A stretch of DNA of 64,000 nt from Pseudoneurospora amorphoporcata (GCA_033297205.1 MU859061.1:186001-250000), one strand, 5' to 3'. Shown: positions 35,996 through 48,837, numbered from the stretch's first letter. The notes: a model not told the origin generated them from the letters alone. Program-made: numbers and translations.

Positions 35996-37359
35996 ATGTC
36001 AACAATTCTACGCTCCATAACTGCCCCAAACACAATCGCAATGGGACCACCACCCCAAAAGCGCCGACCGAAAGAGCCCTTGCCCAATGGCCACCAGCGG
36101 CAGCAGCGTACTTCTCCCAAGCTAGCCAGCAACACTGTGGCCGACGAAGCTTCATCCTCGCGCTCTTCTGCTCCTCAGCCAAAGCCAGCTCAATCGTTCA
36201 AGGAGCGCCTCTTTGTTCGCCCCAAAAAAAAACGAGAGCTGACGCCTGAGCCCGCAAAGATCGAGCTTCACTCCCGGCCCCAAACCACCATTGCCCCCTT
36301 CTTCAAGAAAATCCAAGCCGCATTCGGAGACGAAACCCAACGTCCGGAGCAGACACAGAGGCAAAAACAACAGGCAAAGGAACAAAAAGCTGCCCATTTT
36401 CCTACCCTTCCTCTCAAACGCCAGCCAATAGTCCAAACCCGCAAGAGAAAACGCGACTCCCCTGTCAAGGAAGATACCTTCTCCTCCGAAACCGAAGAAA
36501 TGCTCAACGAGCTGCGAGGTACGTAATCTACCACCCTCCACCCTTTCGCCAAATCCAAACAAGAAACCATTAACACTCCCCCTTGATCAACAGCCCACTA
36601 CCTAACAGCCGCCACAACCTTGCACTCGCATGCCCTCACCTCCCTCACCAAAGCGCATACCCTCCTCATCCAGAAACTCGACGACGACATCGTCGCCTCC
36701 GACGAAGACTTCCTCCAACACGCCGAGAATCGCGCCCGCAAGCTCTCGCAGCCGCTATCCGACTTCGCCATCCGCTCCGATCAGCGGGGGAGTGATGGCG
36801 TGTTGAGAAGCGAGAAGCATGCGGTCAGGGATTTGGTGAAGGGGGTCGAGAAGAAGTTAGGGGAGGCGGAGAGGCAGATGGAGGGGTTGTGGAGGGAGTG
36901 GGTGGAGAGTGAGGAAGGATTAGAGAGGGTTTGGGAGGAGGTTTGGGGGGAGGTTGAGGGGGCGGGGAAGGGAAAGAAAGTGAAGAACGCGGAGGATGAC
37001 AAGGGAAAGGTAGCCGGAAGGGAAGTTGAGGGTGTTGCGGGTGAGGAAGGGGAGGGCGAAGATCTTTTTGGGGCAAACGGTGAGGCTGGAATGGAAACGG
37101 AGGCTGAGAAGCTCGATGGGCAGGATGTGTTAGCCAAGTATGAGGAGGCTATTCAGGAGGAGATTGAGAAGGCTGAGGAAGAAGTGACGGAGTTGACGAA
37201 CTTGACGTATCAGATGATGAAGGATCTTGAAAAGGTAAGTTACCGGTGCTTTCTCTAACATTCACTCTTTGATAGATGCTAACATGCTTGCTTCAGGACT
37301 ACCGGAAGGCGATCATTCCAGATTTGCATATCTTCTACACCTCACTTGAGGATGTATGA
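35996..37359 (+). CDS. Coiled-coil basic protein, possibly nuclear, unknown
   Basis: Exons 35996-36518, 36594-37234 and 37297-37359 give about 408 residues; the last intron has a textbook branch site (GATGCTAACATG) and TTCAG acceptor. The first 175 residues are basic and disordered with nuclear-localisation-like clusters (QKRRPKE, RPKKKRE, TRKRKRD). The C-terminal half is helical: LHSHALTSLTKAHTLLIQKLDDD, then long Glu/Lys-rich coiled coil, and a short terminal exon DYRKAIIPDLHIFYTSLEDV. The plan, a disordered basic head followed by a coiled coil, resembles inner-kinetochore subunits such as CENP-Q/Fta7, but this is a guess from architecture only. A second in-frame ATG at 36041 is possible. 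Confidence 0.8.
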
Positions 37360-38894
37360 ATGGGAGGTTTACATTTGAGGAGTTTCTGAATGACGAAAGT
37401 TAGGAGCGCGATCTTGACGACCTGATCGATACATTTCCTGGGCCGCACTATTGGGGATGTTCTGAAGTAGCCAAAGTACATGCGAGTTGTTTGACAGATG
37501 TGATACGGACGGAATATGATGTCTGTTTCAGTGGAGAAATGTCTGTGTCTACGAACAAGTCAGCCAATGTTCTTTTTATCAATTCTTTCTCCAGTAGAAA
37601 ATCTAGATCTGAATGGTTACTCAGCTAGAATTTGAAAGTCAGATGTGTTCTATCCAGATTTTGCAGTCAACTGCTTTCCATACTTTGTGTATGCCATTCA
37701 AGAACGAAATCGAAACCTTTCGTCGATCCACAGTCAGCGACAACAGCCAGCGAGACTTCTAGAACACACCTGACCCTCTTTATCCAAAACACCTTTGGAC
37801 AAGCAAGCAATCAACTCTGTCACGGTCGGGCCAAATGACAATCAATCCTCCTTGAAAGATCAGGACCGAATTCCTCGGTGACCGGCGCTCCCTGAAAATA
37901 GGCGTCAATCAAAGGTGGTGTGTGATGTGCGTATTCACCATGACTCTCCCCGTCAGAGTCGGAGTCGGGGCTTCCCAACCCCCGTGCCCTGGCCCGACGT
38001 CAGTCATCCCACAAGATTCCCGTCCCAACGGGGACTTGACGAGCGGAGTGTTTAATGTTGACGTTAGCGTTGTCCGGTAGTCTGGCTTGTCTGGGCAGAC
38101 CGGCTCGGGGGTATGTAGAGGACGTGGTCCTCGGTCAGCATGTGACTTGGGCATGTGATCCCAGCCCCGGAAAGAGAAGTGGAGACTGGGGGGGTTAGAG
38201 AGTGGGAGTTGATGTCATGCATCCCGGCATTTCCAATGCTTGTTAATTCGAGTTCGTCGTTTGTCGGTCTGGGGTAATGGAGTCTAGACCTTATTTGGAT
38301 TGGCATTGACGGAAACAGGGGAGTGGTGGGTGGTGTTGGTGTGTGAGGATGAGGCGATTCGGAAGATGTTAAACCTTGTAAAAATGCCAAAATCAGTACC
38401 ACAACAGTATGGACAACATCCATCAAGGTTATGAGTGGGAAATGAACTTGATTATGACAACGGCGATGCCGAAGAATTTCCATGCCAGTTCACAGACACG
38501 AGGATAAAGTAAATGATTGTTAAATCTGATGAATTTCGAGGCTCAAGCCTTTCTCAATTTCTCATTCATATCGAGTCAGCGAGCCCACGAGTGATTCACC
38601 CGTAGGTAATAACCATCCATAAAACAATACTGCCAAGATCTTCCTCAAAATCGTAACAAGGAAAGATGACCAAGAAGTAAACAAGTACCCAAAACACCAG
38701 CTCCATCCAAAACCCAAAAACAAGAAGAACCCAATCTTGTACATAAAGGTGCTCATATGCCAAAAGAAAAAGTCATCCATACCATATCCCATGACATGAA
38801 TGAAACCCGATACCGCCGCTCGCTTTTTAGTAGTGATGACACAAAAACTCAATAAAATCAACTCATCTTTGGGGAAAAAGAGAGAGAGGAAGCA
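37360..38894. other. Convergent 3' regions; no supported gene
   Basis: About 1.5 kb between two genes that point toward each other. The frames at 37909-38154 and 38064-38483 (minus) have no recognisable features. Confidence 0.5.
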
Positions 38895-38951
38895 TCAGGC
38901 TTTAGAGGGGCCGCCTTTAGCAGGGCCAAACACATCCTCCACGACACCCTG
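38895..38951 (-). other. Coding-like 18-codon extension after TAG
   Basis: Directly after the TAG at 38954-38952, in the same frame, come QGVVEDVFGPAKGGPSKA and then TGA (38897-38895). The composition looks like a natural C-terminus. Either the TAG is a recent nonsense change near the end of the preceding gene, or it is read through, or the resemblance is chance. Confidence 0.4.
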
Positions 38952-39912
38952 CTACAAGCTCTTGATCATGCCCTGGCCACCAGCCGCGGCCTCCTGCGCC
39001 TGAGCCTCCTCGCGCGCAATATCGCGGACGAAGCCCAAGCTGACCCAATCAGCACCAGTCCAGTTGTCCAAGTCGACAACCTCCTGGCTGAGCGAGGCGG
39101 GGAGCACCTGGCCGGGGTGATTGGCAACAACAGAAACAGCGGGCTTGCTAGCCATCAGGTCGGCATCACCCTCCGAGGTGATCTCGCCGCGCTCCTCAGG
39201 TTTTAGCTCATCAAAGAGTGGCATGCGCTGCACGGTGGGAGGGGGAGGAGTCTTGTTGTCGGGCAGAAGGGGCACGCGGATGGTGTCGAAGTAGCTGGGC
39301 TGGAAGGGGGAAGCAGAAAAGGTAGAGAATTCTGCGGTGGGGTGAAGGTTGGGGAGAACGATGGCGTCGATGCCGTTGTTGGAGAAGGAGTGGCCGATGG
39401 AGGCGTTGGTAGGGGCCGAGGTGCGGAAGCCTTGCATCAAGGGAACCTTGCGGGCCTGGTGGGATTTGTTAGTATCATTTATTATTTACATTTTGTGTCT
39501 TCGTGGTTTTGGTGGTGTGGACGGGATTAAACGGCACGTGGGTGAGAGCATTGCCCAAATTGGGTGCTTATGCTGCAAGGACGGGAAGGATGATAGGAGA
39601 TAGTGGTCCGAGTGTTTTTGGAGGGGATAGAGATCATGCACGTCTTCGGTGGTTGTCCGAGGAGATGTGGCATTGTTATGTAATGGAGGAGGGGCAAAGC
39701 TGGAGTTGGAAGAGAAGCAGTGACGGAATGAGGGGAGAAACAAAAGGGGGAAGGAAACTCACATCCAGAGTCTCAGCACCGGACTCCTCACCCAGCTTTC
39801 TTTTCCTGCTGGCGTTGCTGGTAGCATTGAGAATATGGCTAGGCTTGGCGACAACAGGAGATGTGCTCAAAGACCTGCTTAATTTTGTGAGGGGGGCCAC
39901 GATTCTCGACAT
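38952..39912 (-). CDS. Mitochondrial-targeted protein, unknown
   Basis: Exons 39912-39763 and 39455-38952 give 217 residues. The intron is long for this window (307 bases) with GTGAGT donor and a branch/acceptor pair ACTAACAAATCCCACCAG. The N-terminus (MSRIVAPLTKLSRSLSTSPVVAKP) is a classic matrix presequence: basic, Ser-rich, no acidic residues. The mature part contains HSFSNNGIDAIVLPNLHPTA, MPLFDELKPEERGEITSEGD and DNWTGADWVSLGFVRDIAREEAQ; no transmembrane segment is evident. I do not recognise the family. The frame ends in TAG but continues open for 18 coding-like codons (see the extension entry). Confidence 0.78.
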
Positions 39913-40267
39913 GATTATTGTCGTTGTTGTTGTTGTTGTGATTGCTGATGTGTTGGTTGTGTGGTTTTGATGTGTATATGAAGGATTTCCTGATTCGGAT
40001 AGCTGTGTTGAGTGCTTCACTGAGTGACTGGTTGATGTCGAGGACTGATAATATGAAACAGATATAGGAGACAGAAACGGAGGATAAGTTTCGAGAAAAG
40101 AGATGGCTGGTATTTAAATCCCGAGTTGTACAAGGGAGCTGACGAGATGTTGAGGATGCTGAGGACTGAAGCTGGGGGAGAAGCGGTCGATATAAAAGTC
40201 GAGGCCGGGAACGGACCTCCGGACCGTCGCTCGAGAGATCTCAAGCCAATCTGAGGACTTGCATTTT

Positions 40268-40279
40268 GGGGGGGGGGGG
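40268..40279. repeat. Poly(G)12 run
   Basis: Twelve consecutive G in intergenic DNA. Confidence 0.9.
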
Positions 40280-43200
40280 TGTAGGGGGTACAAGAAAGAA
40301 GGAAAGGAGGGGACAGGGGGAGCTTGGAGCATGAGCTGCATGGAGTGCCGTGGGGAGTTCACAGATTGACTTTGGAGACGACTGCCGTTCGTCAACAAAC
40401 CGGCACATCCAATCCCTTTTGCATCCCCATACAGCCTCAATGCCACTCTCTTGCAATTGGATGTCTCTTGTGGTGATAGACTGTCCAAAGCCCCAAAGCC
40501 CCCAGAGTCTGGAGTACGGACCCCGCTTTCTGGTGTAAATGATGGTCGGAGGCCTGGGGACATGTTCTCGATGGTGGTTGTTTGATTGGCACCATCTCCA
40601 GCTTGGAGACGTTGGAAGTGGCAAAGATTGTCCGTATTGTTGGTGTTCCGTCTTGATGCAGATAATGGTAGTATGCAGGTTCAGCATCTCGCAGCAAAAA
40701 AAATGTCAAAGCTAGGGGGGGTCCTAAAAAGGTTCACTAACAGACAGTCGGTGCTTCCCGGCCGGCTAGTCGTACAGTATTCCGCTGTATGAGCCGATGA
40801 CGACGTAGACGCGAGAGTGAAATCCCGAGTTATGCTCTGACTGCACAGCTTTGTGCTCCCACGGGCTTCCGTTCAATGACCATTTTTAACCCCAGGTTTC
40901 GAAGCCGGAGAGATGGGGTTTGGTATGGAGCAGCAATGGAGTTCGCGGTGTCGCTGGCTTCGGCCTGCGTTAAGCCAAGCATCCCGAACCCACCCTTTCC
41001 CCAAGTCACAAGATCTCAACGATCCAACAAGTGAGATTCGCACTTGCTAGCCAGTTGCCTGCCGAGCTTGGCGGGCTGCCTGTTCCTGAGACAGTGGAGA
41101 ATTCTTGGGGGAAAGCGCGACGCCCCGGTCAGGAAGCTTCGACAGGGGGTGGCCCGGTTGCTCAACAAGAGGAAGCTTGGGCCATCAGGGTTCCATCCCG
41201 GCAACTTTTACGGCACGGTGTCTTGTCTTTACTCTTTAAACGCTACAACCACCAGTCCCCTGGTTTTCGCAGCCGCAACGGAATGCAAGACCACAAGCGA
41301 AAGCAAAGCAATTGGATCCCAGGACCAGGACTGATCCGGTTAGCTGGTCAACAACTTTTCGCAACACGTGGGCAATCATCTGTCAGTCTGTCACTGGTGC
41401 GCTAGGTACTGACAGTGACTGGGTACGAGGGGTACGTACACACATTGTCTTGGCTTTAACGGATGGCCCGGCTGAGCTATCGAGGGATCGCGAAGTGTTC
41501 TTTTTCTGGGGGCTACAAAGGTACTAGATGGTCTTGCTGGAGACAGACCAGTTCCAGTTGGGACAAGCGAGTTGCTTGCTGATCTCTGATGTTACACATC
41601 ACCCCTGGCAAGTTCGTTAGCGCTGGACTTCACAACGTACTCTTCGCAACACAACCAACATTCCACCAATTTTCATGCAAAAAGTTGGTTTCAGCCTGAT
41701 GCGTTTTACCCATTTCATATACTCTCTCCCATTTTTCCTTTTGAGTGTTGTTATCCCGTTGTTTTTTTGTGAAGTTTTGCAGGCCCCTGTCACAAGAACC
41801 GCGCTAACAAACTTTTAAGGGGTGATGTGTACAATGGAGATACCCTCACTTGATCACTTCCACAGTCATGGCCTCAATCGGAGGCAAGATCTTGGAATCT
41901 CGATATTCCAAATCTTGCAAGAACCCAGACACAGTCCAAATAAACTTTTTGGTTCAATCTGATAACGCAGAATCATGGACGACTTGCCTTCCAGAGTTTA
42001 AGCCAGTCGAAGGAAGCCTCTTGGAATCAACTTCATTTTGTTCCGTGCAGGTAAGCCGTGCGTCAAAGATTACGGAATCCCATCAGCATCATCACTTTGC
42101 CCACTTGTTGCCTCTTGAACCACCTTTTTTCACTTTGATTGTATCTTTGAAGCTCTCTTGGAGATCGTTTGCTTCTTTCGAGCCCGGCGCTCCCTTATTT
42201 ATAGCCACTTATATATCGGGAATCGGCCACGGCCGTCCGCGGAACTCTCGGCTCGCCTGCCACATGTATCCCCAGTCACCTTGAAACCTTTCGCTATCCT
42301 TTTGGACATGGACTTTTCTCAAAGCGGACACAAAACAACCCAAAGGCAAATACAAGCAGGTGCGAATATCTGTCATGTTTTTAATGCCATTGGCCCTTGC
42401 TCAAGACGACCAGGCGTCAGAAAACCTACCTTCTTTGCCCAAGGAATCACCATTCACGACGGAGGATGACGCACCGAAAACCATATTGATAAGGCTCTTC
42501 GATATCCATCTGTGGAGTACCTGTCAACCTGTCACGTTTGACAGTTCCACTAAAACAACCGCTTCGGTCCTTGCCGTGGTTCCAACCTATAGAACCAGGG
42601 ACCACCGGCACTTGATGGCGGATCTACCTATGCACAGTACATCATGGGCTTTATATCCTCGGTCGGTTCTCGGGCCATCGACTCAAAAGGTCAGCGAGAC
42701 ATCCTCGGATATTGACGTCAATTATCGTCCGTGGAAGCCGCGTTGCGGAGCTATTAGGCCATTGACGTTGAGAAGAGCATCGTCCTGTCTGACATGCCGC
42801 TTTGGAGACAATACATTGGATATGGTCAGCCTCCTTGGCAAACATCATCTGTCATGGATGAGAAGCCAACGTCAGTACAATAACTTTGGCTGAGTATGAA
42901 GCGTTCGTTGCCAAACAAAAGACATAATCATTACCGTATAGAGACGCGAATGATTGAGGAGACACTTCCATAGAGACTTTGATGCTGGATTATATGAAAC
43001 TTCTCGGCAATCAATTCACTTTACAAACTTTCTCTAAATAGTAGTGGCATCCTTGACATCTTCCTCCACAGAATCAACCTACCTTCACGACTCGGCTGAC
43101 ACTCGGCGTTTACCGAAATATTCGTAACGTTCTGTCCGTGATAGCGATACGGACATCGCTTCACCTTCTCCTCCACAACCCCCGGAACCCCCGGAACCCC

Positions 43201-43783
43201 CGGAAGCGACACAAATATCATAATCGTGCGATTCATTGGAAGCGCATACCCAAAACCGCTCTTCTGCCTCACGAGACAAACATCGCCGGGAGGAATGAAG
43301 GGCGGAGAAATCGGTAGGGTTATGGACACTGAAGAGGCAGTGAAGCGTCAAGTGACCATATCACGGGACAATATAGTATTATTCCATGATGATCAGTATA
43401 TAGACTGTGGAGTAAAACTTGACACTCTAGGGGTGTAATACCATAATATCAACGATATCAATGAACCCCAACGGCTAAAGCGATAGGTTGTTCGTGGAGA
43501 CTCGAGAGGTTGAAATTGAATCATTATCAGGAACTTCAACAAATGGGTTGTATAAGAACAACCAACTTATGTGCCACATTGGCATCCATCACTTTTACTT
43601 TGTCACACAATTGCCGGAAGATATTTGAGTGAACGGCAGAGGACGGAATTAGCCTGACGATATTCCATCACCGCAATAAGAGAACTCCGTGATCCTATTT
43701 GGAAACGCATAGAAGCTACCTTGAATTAACCTTCGAGAGGTGTCTGCCTGCTTGGAAAGCTGCGTTCATCCAATCACCGAGGG

Positions 43784-44095
43784 ATGAGAACAGACGACAT
43801 ATGTGAAAGAGAAAGCGTATCAACTGGAAAGAAATTCTTAGCTACGGAATTGTGTGATGAATTATCGTTGTCAGACGAAGAGTGTGTTAAAGTTGAAGAT
43901 ATTGCTCAATGGCTTCAAAGTCATGGTGGTTTGAGCGAGCATGTTACACTTTCCATCGACAAATACCTTCGCCCCGCGTTAGAAGATAGACGAAAATATC
44001 ACGTTAGCCGAGCTGCCGAACATCATCCGTGTAAGTTCGCGCTTAGTATACTCACAGCCGACTTCATTGTTGCCGCCCCCTTTCAGGAGAAATGA
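43784..44095 (+). CDS. Possible orphan 103-residue protein
   Basis: A single open frame from ATG (43784) to TGA. It is rich in Glu, Leu and Ser, predicted mostly helical (CDELSLSDEECVKVEDIAQWLQSHGG), with no signal peptide or membrane span. The composition is more protein-like than in neighbouring frames, and its codons are less C-biased than those of the housekeeping genes. No family is recognised and no conserved motif supports it, so it may be chance. Confidence 0.25.
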   Translation: MRTDDICERESVSTGKKFLATELCDELSLSDEECVKVEDIAQWLQSHGGLSEHVTLSIDKYLRPALEDRRKYHVSRAAEHHPCKFALSILTADFIVAAPFQEK

Positions 44096-44598
44096 GTCGG
44101 TGTCTATTTCTCAGGCACAGTTGGATACCTTGGCCAAAGCTAGTGCTATGTAAAGGCACATGGGTGTGTTTGGCATGATCCGAAAACCCTACCCCAGTTC
44201 CTGTTCTTTTCAGTTACACTTAAAACCCATGGATTAACCTAACTACCTAAACTACCAAATTCGTAAAAGAAGCCCCGCTGTTGCTTGCTTCCCTCTTTCT
44301 TCCCTTCGTTCCTTTGCCGTGCGGACCTCTGGTGGTATCGTTGATTCTTGTCATCCATCACTTTCGTACCGTCTCTCTTCGGCCGTTTCCATACTACTCC
44401 AACCGACTATTCGTTCCTTGGTCCCTAGGCAGGAAAGTGTAGCCTTTCCCCTATCCAGAACGATAGTCCGGATAGCCAACCTTTCACAACACTCTTGCTA
44501 CGTATATTTCCTATATCTCCCTTATCTCTCCCTGGACCTTTTCGACCTGTCGCGCTTTCCCAACCTGTTCACCTCGCTCGTCGTCGTCGAGTCTGCTC

Positions 44599-45805
44599 CT
44601 ACCTCTTCTTGACGCTAGGGCGGGGCTTGCACTCGTCCTGCTGTACTGGGTGGAGCATGACCTTGTTGGGGTACGTGGGCGAGTTGCCTTGGTAGCCCTT
44701 GCTCCAGTCATAACTGATAGCATAGGCAAAGATGCTGCCGGTCTTGTTGAACGTTGTCGAGGTAATGCTCCCGCCGACGTTGGGGTAGCCCTTGAGACGG
44801 TGCTTCGCGTCCTTGTCCCAGAAGTGGAAGGTGCCGTCGCTACCGGCTGTACTGAAGGTGCCGTGTTGGGGGTGGAAGGAGATGTCATTGACAGCGTGGA
44901 CGGCGGTGGTGTTGCCTTGGGCAGGGTCGCGGTGGCACTTGAAGGAGAAGTTGGAGCTGGAAGAAGAAGTCCGTTAGTCAGCGTGTTCGGCAGAAGTGAT
45001 AGCAAGGGAAGGTGAAGACGCACGCAGAATCCTTGTCCTCCACATATTGTATGGCGCATCTACCCTCGATCGAGCCAATAGCAAAACCCTGAGAGTCGTT
45101 GAAGCAGCTAACCACACGAGTCTGCCATTTAAGAGGGCTTTGCATTGTCTTGTAGAACTTGCCGGGGTCCTTCAGGTTGATGACGTTGATGTAGCGATCA
45201 GCGGTTCCAACCACGAGCAGGTTGTCGCGCACATCCATGGTATAGACACGTTCCTGGGCCTGCACAGTAGCGGCAGGGTTCGCGGAGCGGAAATCCCAGT
45301 ACTTGATTTGCTTATCCCATCCACCTGTCACCGCCATAGGCGTACCGTTGGCCTCGAAGTAGCGAACACACTTGATGGGCATATCGTGAGCGGCGACCTG
45401 CATCGACTGACCGGTGGCCAAATCGAGAACCTTGGCGGCCTTGTCGGCGCCGGCAGAGATGACCTTTGTACCGTCCTGGTGGGGAAGTGCTCGTTAGTGT
45501 CTGGTCTGGTTAGGCCGTAGAGCCAACGGAGGTGAACATACCTTGAAGAAGTCGCAAGAGAAGACAGGGCCATCGTGCTCGATCATAGCCTGCCCTTGAC
45601 CTTGCCCATTGCTCAAGATCTCGTAGATGCGTGTCTTCTTGTCCCAGCTGGCTACAGCGAGGAAGTCCTTCTGGTCGGCGGGATTGGGGTTGAATGCGAG
45701 GTCGGTAATGCTATCCTCGGGGGGTTGGCCGAGCTCGACATCTTGCTTGAGATCGCCGAGGGTGTTGCTCGCCGATGCGGCTGCGGAACCGAAAAGACCA
45801 GCCAT
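44599..45805 (-). CDS. GLE2: GLE2/RAE1 mRNA export WD-repeat protein
   Basis: GLE2/RAE1 binds the GLEBS motif of a nucleoporin and helps poly(A) RNA leave the nucleus. Exons are 45805-45542, 45475-45024 and 44956-44599, giving 357 residues, the usual length. The N-terminus (MAGLFG and a Ser/Ala-rich leader) is followed by the family blocks DSITDLAFNPN, FLAVASWDKKTRIYE, PVFSCDFFKDGTKVISAGADK, AVTGGWDKQIKYWDFR, VGTADRYINVINL, GFAIGSIEGRCAIQYV, NFSFKCHRD and VNDISFHPQHGTFSTAGSDGTFHFWDKDAK. The C-terminus SYDWSKGY and the basic end are typical. Both introns have good borders. Identity is firm. Confidence 0.95.
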
Positions 45806-47439
45806 GTGTGGCTTGTGCTGGGAGTCGTGAGACTCGAGTGGTCGGGCAGTTTATAGCTTGTTGTCGCGCGTATCGTATCGTATATCTGGCCGCGATAAAT
45901 GCCGGTCGTCTGTTGCTATAGGTTCGGAAGCTGTGCAATGGTGCAGGGCAGCTTCTTATATGTCGTTCGTTGAGAAAGAACCGCTCCGAAGACGGTTGTG
46001 ACCAGCAGCAGCGAAAGTTGCTGGCTGTAAATGGAATCCAGTCGCGGGTCGCGCTTTGGAGAGTGAGAGTGGGATGGATGCACACACGCCAGCCGGCAGA
46101 AAGTTTGGAGAGAGGCTGCAATCCGACCACCCAGAGTTGCCTGCCGTTGCCTGCTCTGCCTGGAGCTGCCCTCTGCTGCCTTTCAATACGTTCACGCCGC
46201 ACCGTGGCTGCGCAAAACCATTCGCTCATCGACCAGCCTTCACTGCTGATTGGACAATCAGCTCCACCTTGAACCAAGCAGACCCACCCCCGCCGCAAGT
46301 GCCATTTAAGAAAATTTCGGGACCGCAAACCCGCACTTTTCCCTTTCCTTCTCCTCTCCAAGCAACCCCCCCTCGTCCGACAAATCGCTATTCGAAGCTT
46401 CCACACGGAGAGATTCGCGCCTTGTGCGTGTTTCTTTCATTTCCATCGAGCTTTGGGAGAAAGTCCCCGGACATTCGTTCACTGCGAACGGATTGCGGAA
46501 ACGCGCCGCCATAGAAGCACTGCGGCTGATCTCGGCCTTGCCCAGTTCCTCGTCTGTCTTTTGCCCAGCCCTGCCCATCACACCAAAATCGGTCTCGTCT
46601 GCTTTCTCCGGGGAGGGTGTCATTTTTTCGAGCTCGGGGACCAACATGGACGAAGATATGAGTCCGCGCCTCGGGTAAGAAAGTTTGATTTGCCTGATCT
46701 GGGGGAGCTGGGGTCGATGGTGGGTTTCAGCCGCTTGGGTGGTCCGGACTTGGGGCGTTTTAACGGTGGCTCGAGAGGTTTCGTCATGATACCACAGATA
46801 TGCGATTGCTCGCTCTTGTGTCTTTTACTAGGGGAGACTGGAGCGAAGTTACTCGACGGGGCTTATTCTTGGTGCGAGGGGGGTTGCTTCACAACAACAC
46901 ATCTTTGCTTTGTTCGTTTGTTCCGACTTGGACATGCGACGTGGTTTGGTTGGACATCTTTTGAAACTCTAGGATTTCGCTGGAAGTCCTCCAACCCGTC
47001 CACCGATCATGTCACATTGTCTGGGTTGACAACAAACGTAAAAGCATATGCTACGATCTGGGGGGCTTCACAAGTTCAGGTGATGAGAAACACAATAATA
47101 GAGTCAAGCTCTGAAGTGGTGCCGGGGTAAATCTTCGCGCATCACCCTTGATGACTCTTATTGAATATGATCTGATGAACTGTCCAAGCATTTGCTTCTT
47201 TTTATTCAAGACTCGTTTTTATCATTACGTAGTACTAGCCTAGCTTCTTTCCGTTCTTCGCTGACACTGTCTATGATGCTGGTGTGTCTCATAAGCATGT
47301 TCTTCATGGCATGTTGAAAGCCGTCTACCGTATTATATCTCGGTGACTCCGTCTATCCAAGTCCGTTGTTGAGATTTCTCCTTGCTCCGGATGCCGACTG
47401 AAGATGGATGATGTTGGTGTGTGTTTCCGCGTACTGGAT
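45806..47439. other. Intergenic; GLE2 promoter side
   Basis: 1.6 kb between the GLE2 start and the stop of the cytidylyltransferase gene, both on the minus strand. A short plus-strand ATG frame at 46646 runs into a GTAAGA donor at about 46674, but no convincing downstream exon could be chosen. The 225-codon plus frame 46453-47130 has no domain. Confidence 0.45.
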
Positions 47440-48837
47440 TTACTCCTTTTGCGCGGCGATGGCCTCCTCCTTCTGCCTCTGCTGCTCCTCCAGCAACTCG
47501 CGCTCCCTGTGGGCAGCCTCGATGTCGGCCTTCATGCCCTTGGCCTTCTGGCGTGCCTCATAGAGATCTCTACTCTTCATGATTCTCTGGACGATGGTGC
47601 CGGCATTCACCTCCTCGTAGTCGTGGTTGCCGATCTCCTTGTAGATGCCCATCTCCTTGGGAACCGCGTACACATCTTCGGTGTGCGGCATGAACGAGGT
47701 CGGTCCGTGGTAGACCGCATCAGGGGTGCCCCAAGGCAGGGAGGTGAGGTAGCTCTTGGTAGGCTTGAAGGGGGCGCCGAAGACGACGGCGCTGATGTAC
47801 TGTATCGAATGTCAGCATGCATCTCTCGACGACTCTGTTAGTGACCAACATACCTTGCACTGCAAAACGCAGAGACCACGCTCAAAGACGTTCATGATGG
47901 GATAGTTCACGCCCTTTTCGCGGTTAATGACCTCGTCATCATGAACACCCGCCACGACAAACGCCGGACCGTAATCCGCTCCCTTGCCCTTCCTCTCCTC
48001 AACCGCCTGCTGCGAGTACCACCCCTCCTCCCGCGCCAGCTCCTCCTCCTTCTGCGTCACCAGCCTCAAGAACTCAATATGTCCGCTCGAGAACAAATCG
48101 AACCCACCGTCAACATAAACCACCCTCTGCCCAGGCTTCGGTCCAATCCCCTTGAACAACTCCCTAAACACGCCCCTTTCCTCGTTGCACTCCTCCTTCT
48201 TCTCGTCCCCCTTCCAAAACCACACGTCCGCTCCGGGATTCTTGGCCGTCTCGTCCGTCGCATAGAGTCTAATCCGTTCCTTCATCTCCTCGCCCACCTT
48301 TTTCTTCTCCTCTTGCGTCCCATGCCCCTCATCCCCCTCCAAAACCCTCTCCAAATCCTTGATAAAATGCGTCCTAGTGCACAGCAACATCCTCCCCACA
48401 AGATCCGTGGTGCTAATGCTCGGCGTGCGCTTAACAACCTTGAACCGGTTCGCGGCTTTCACAAACCGATAGCAATCCTCCCCGGACGAGTCGGAGGTGA
48501 TATCGTCCCCGTGCACCACGTACTTGCACCCAAAGTGGCTGATCCAGTCCAGCTGCGTGACATAGGGCGCGTAGGCGACCGACTTGGTCACCCATCTGCA
48601 GGCGTCGGTGGCGAGCAGGCGCTCACGCAGGGTCATTACGGTGGGGCCCTTGTTTTCGAGGATGGCTTCGTCGGAGTGGACGCCGACGTACAGCTCGGTG
48701 CCGAGCTGGCGGGCTTGCACGACGGCGCCGGCGTGGCCGTGGTGGAAGAAGTCGAAGCAGCCGTCAACCCAGAGGCGGCCTTCGAGGAGGGAGGGGGCGG
48801 GCTCGCCGGGGGGGTTGATGGGGTCGGTGGGGGCCAT
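47440..48837 (-). CDS. ECT1: Ethanolamine-phosphate cytidylyltransferase
   Basis: This enzyme makes CDP-ethanolamine from CTP and phosphoethanolamine, the regulated step of the Kennedy pathway to phosphatidylethanolamine. Exons 48837-47854 and 47799-47440 give 447 residues. Two cytidylyltransferase domains are visible: the first with WVDGCFDFFHHGHAGAV (about 23-39), CKYVVHGDDI and RFKVVKRTPSISTTDLVGRML; the second with YVDGGFDLFSSGHIEFL (about 237-253) and VVAGVHDDEVINREKG. Both HxGH-like motifs are present (HHGH, SSGH). The C-terminus is a charged helix (ARQKAKGMKADIEAAHRERELLEEQQRQKEE). The start at 48837 (ACA ATG GCC context) is preferred over an upstream in-frame start at 48903. Identity is firm. 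Confidence 0.95.

Larger units (their letters stand above)
39913..44598. other. Gene-poor interval with weak orphan frames
   Basis: About 4.7 kb. A run of 12 G lies at 40268-40279. Candidate frames at 41850-42284, 42360-42893 and 43784-44095 (plus) and 43085-43351 (minus) have no domain; only 43784-44095 has a natural amino-acid balance and is listed separately. No RNA gene or transposon ends were seen. Confidence 0.45.

Noticed and set aside
42360..42893. A 177-codon plus-strand frame in the 40-44.6 kb interval
   Set aside because: It starts with GTG, has no domain, and neighbouring splice sites do not give a better product.
46453..47130. A 225-codon plus-strand frame upstream of GLE2
   Set aside because: Mixed Cys/Gly/Phe-rich composition without domain; the ATG plus donor at 46646-46675 has no convincing partner exon.
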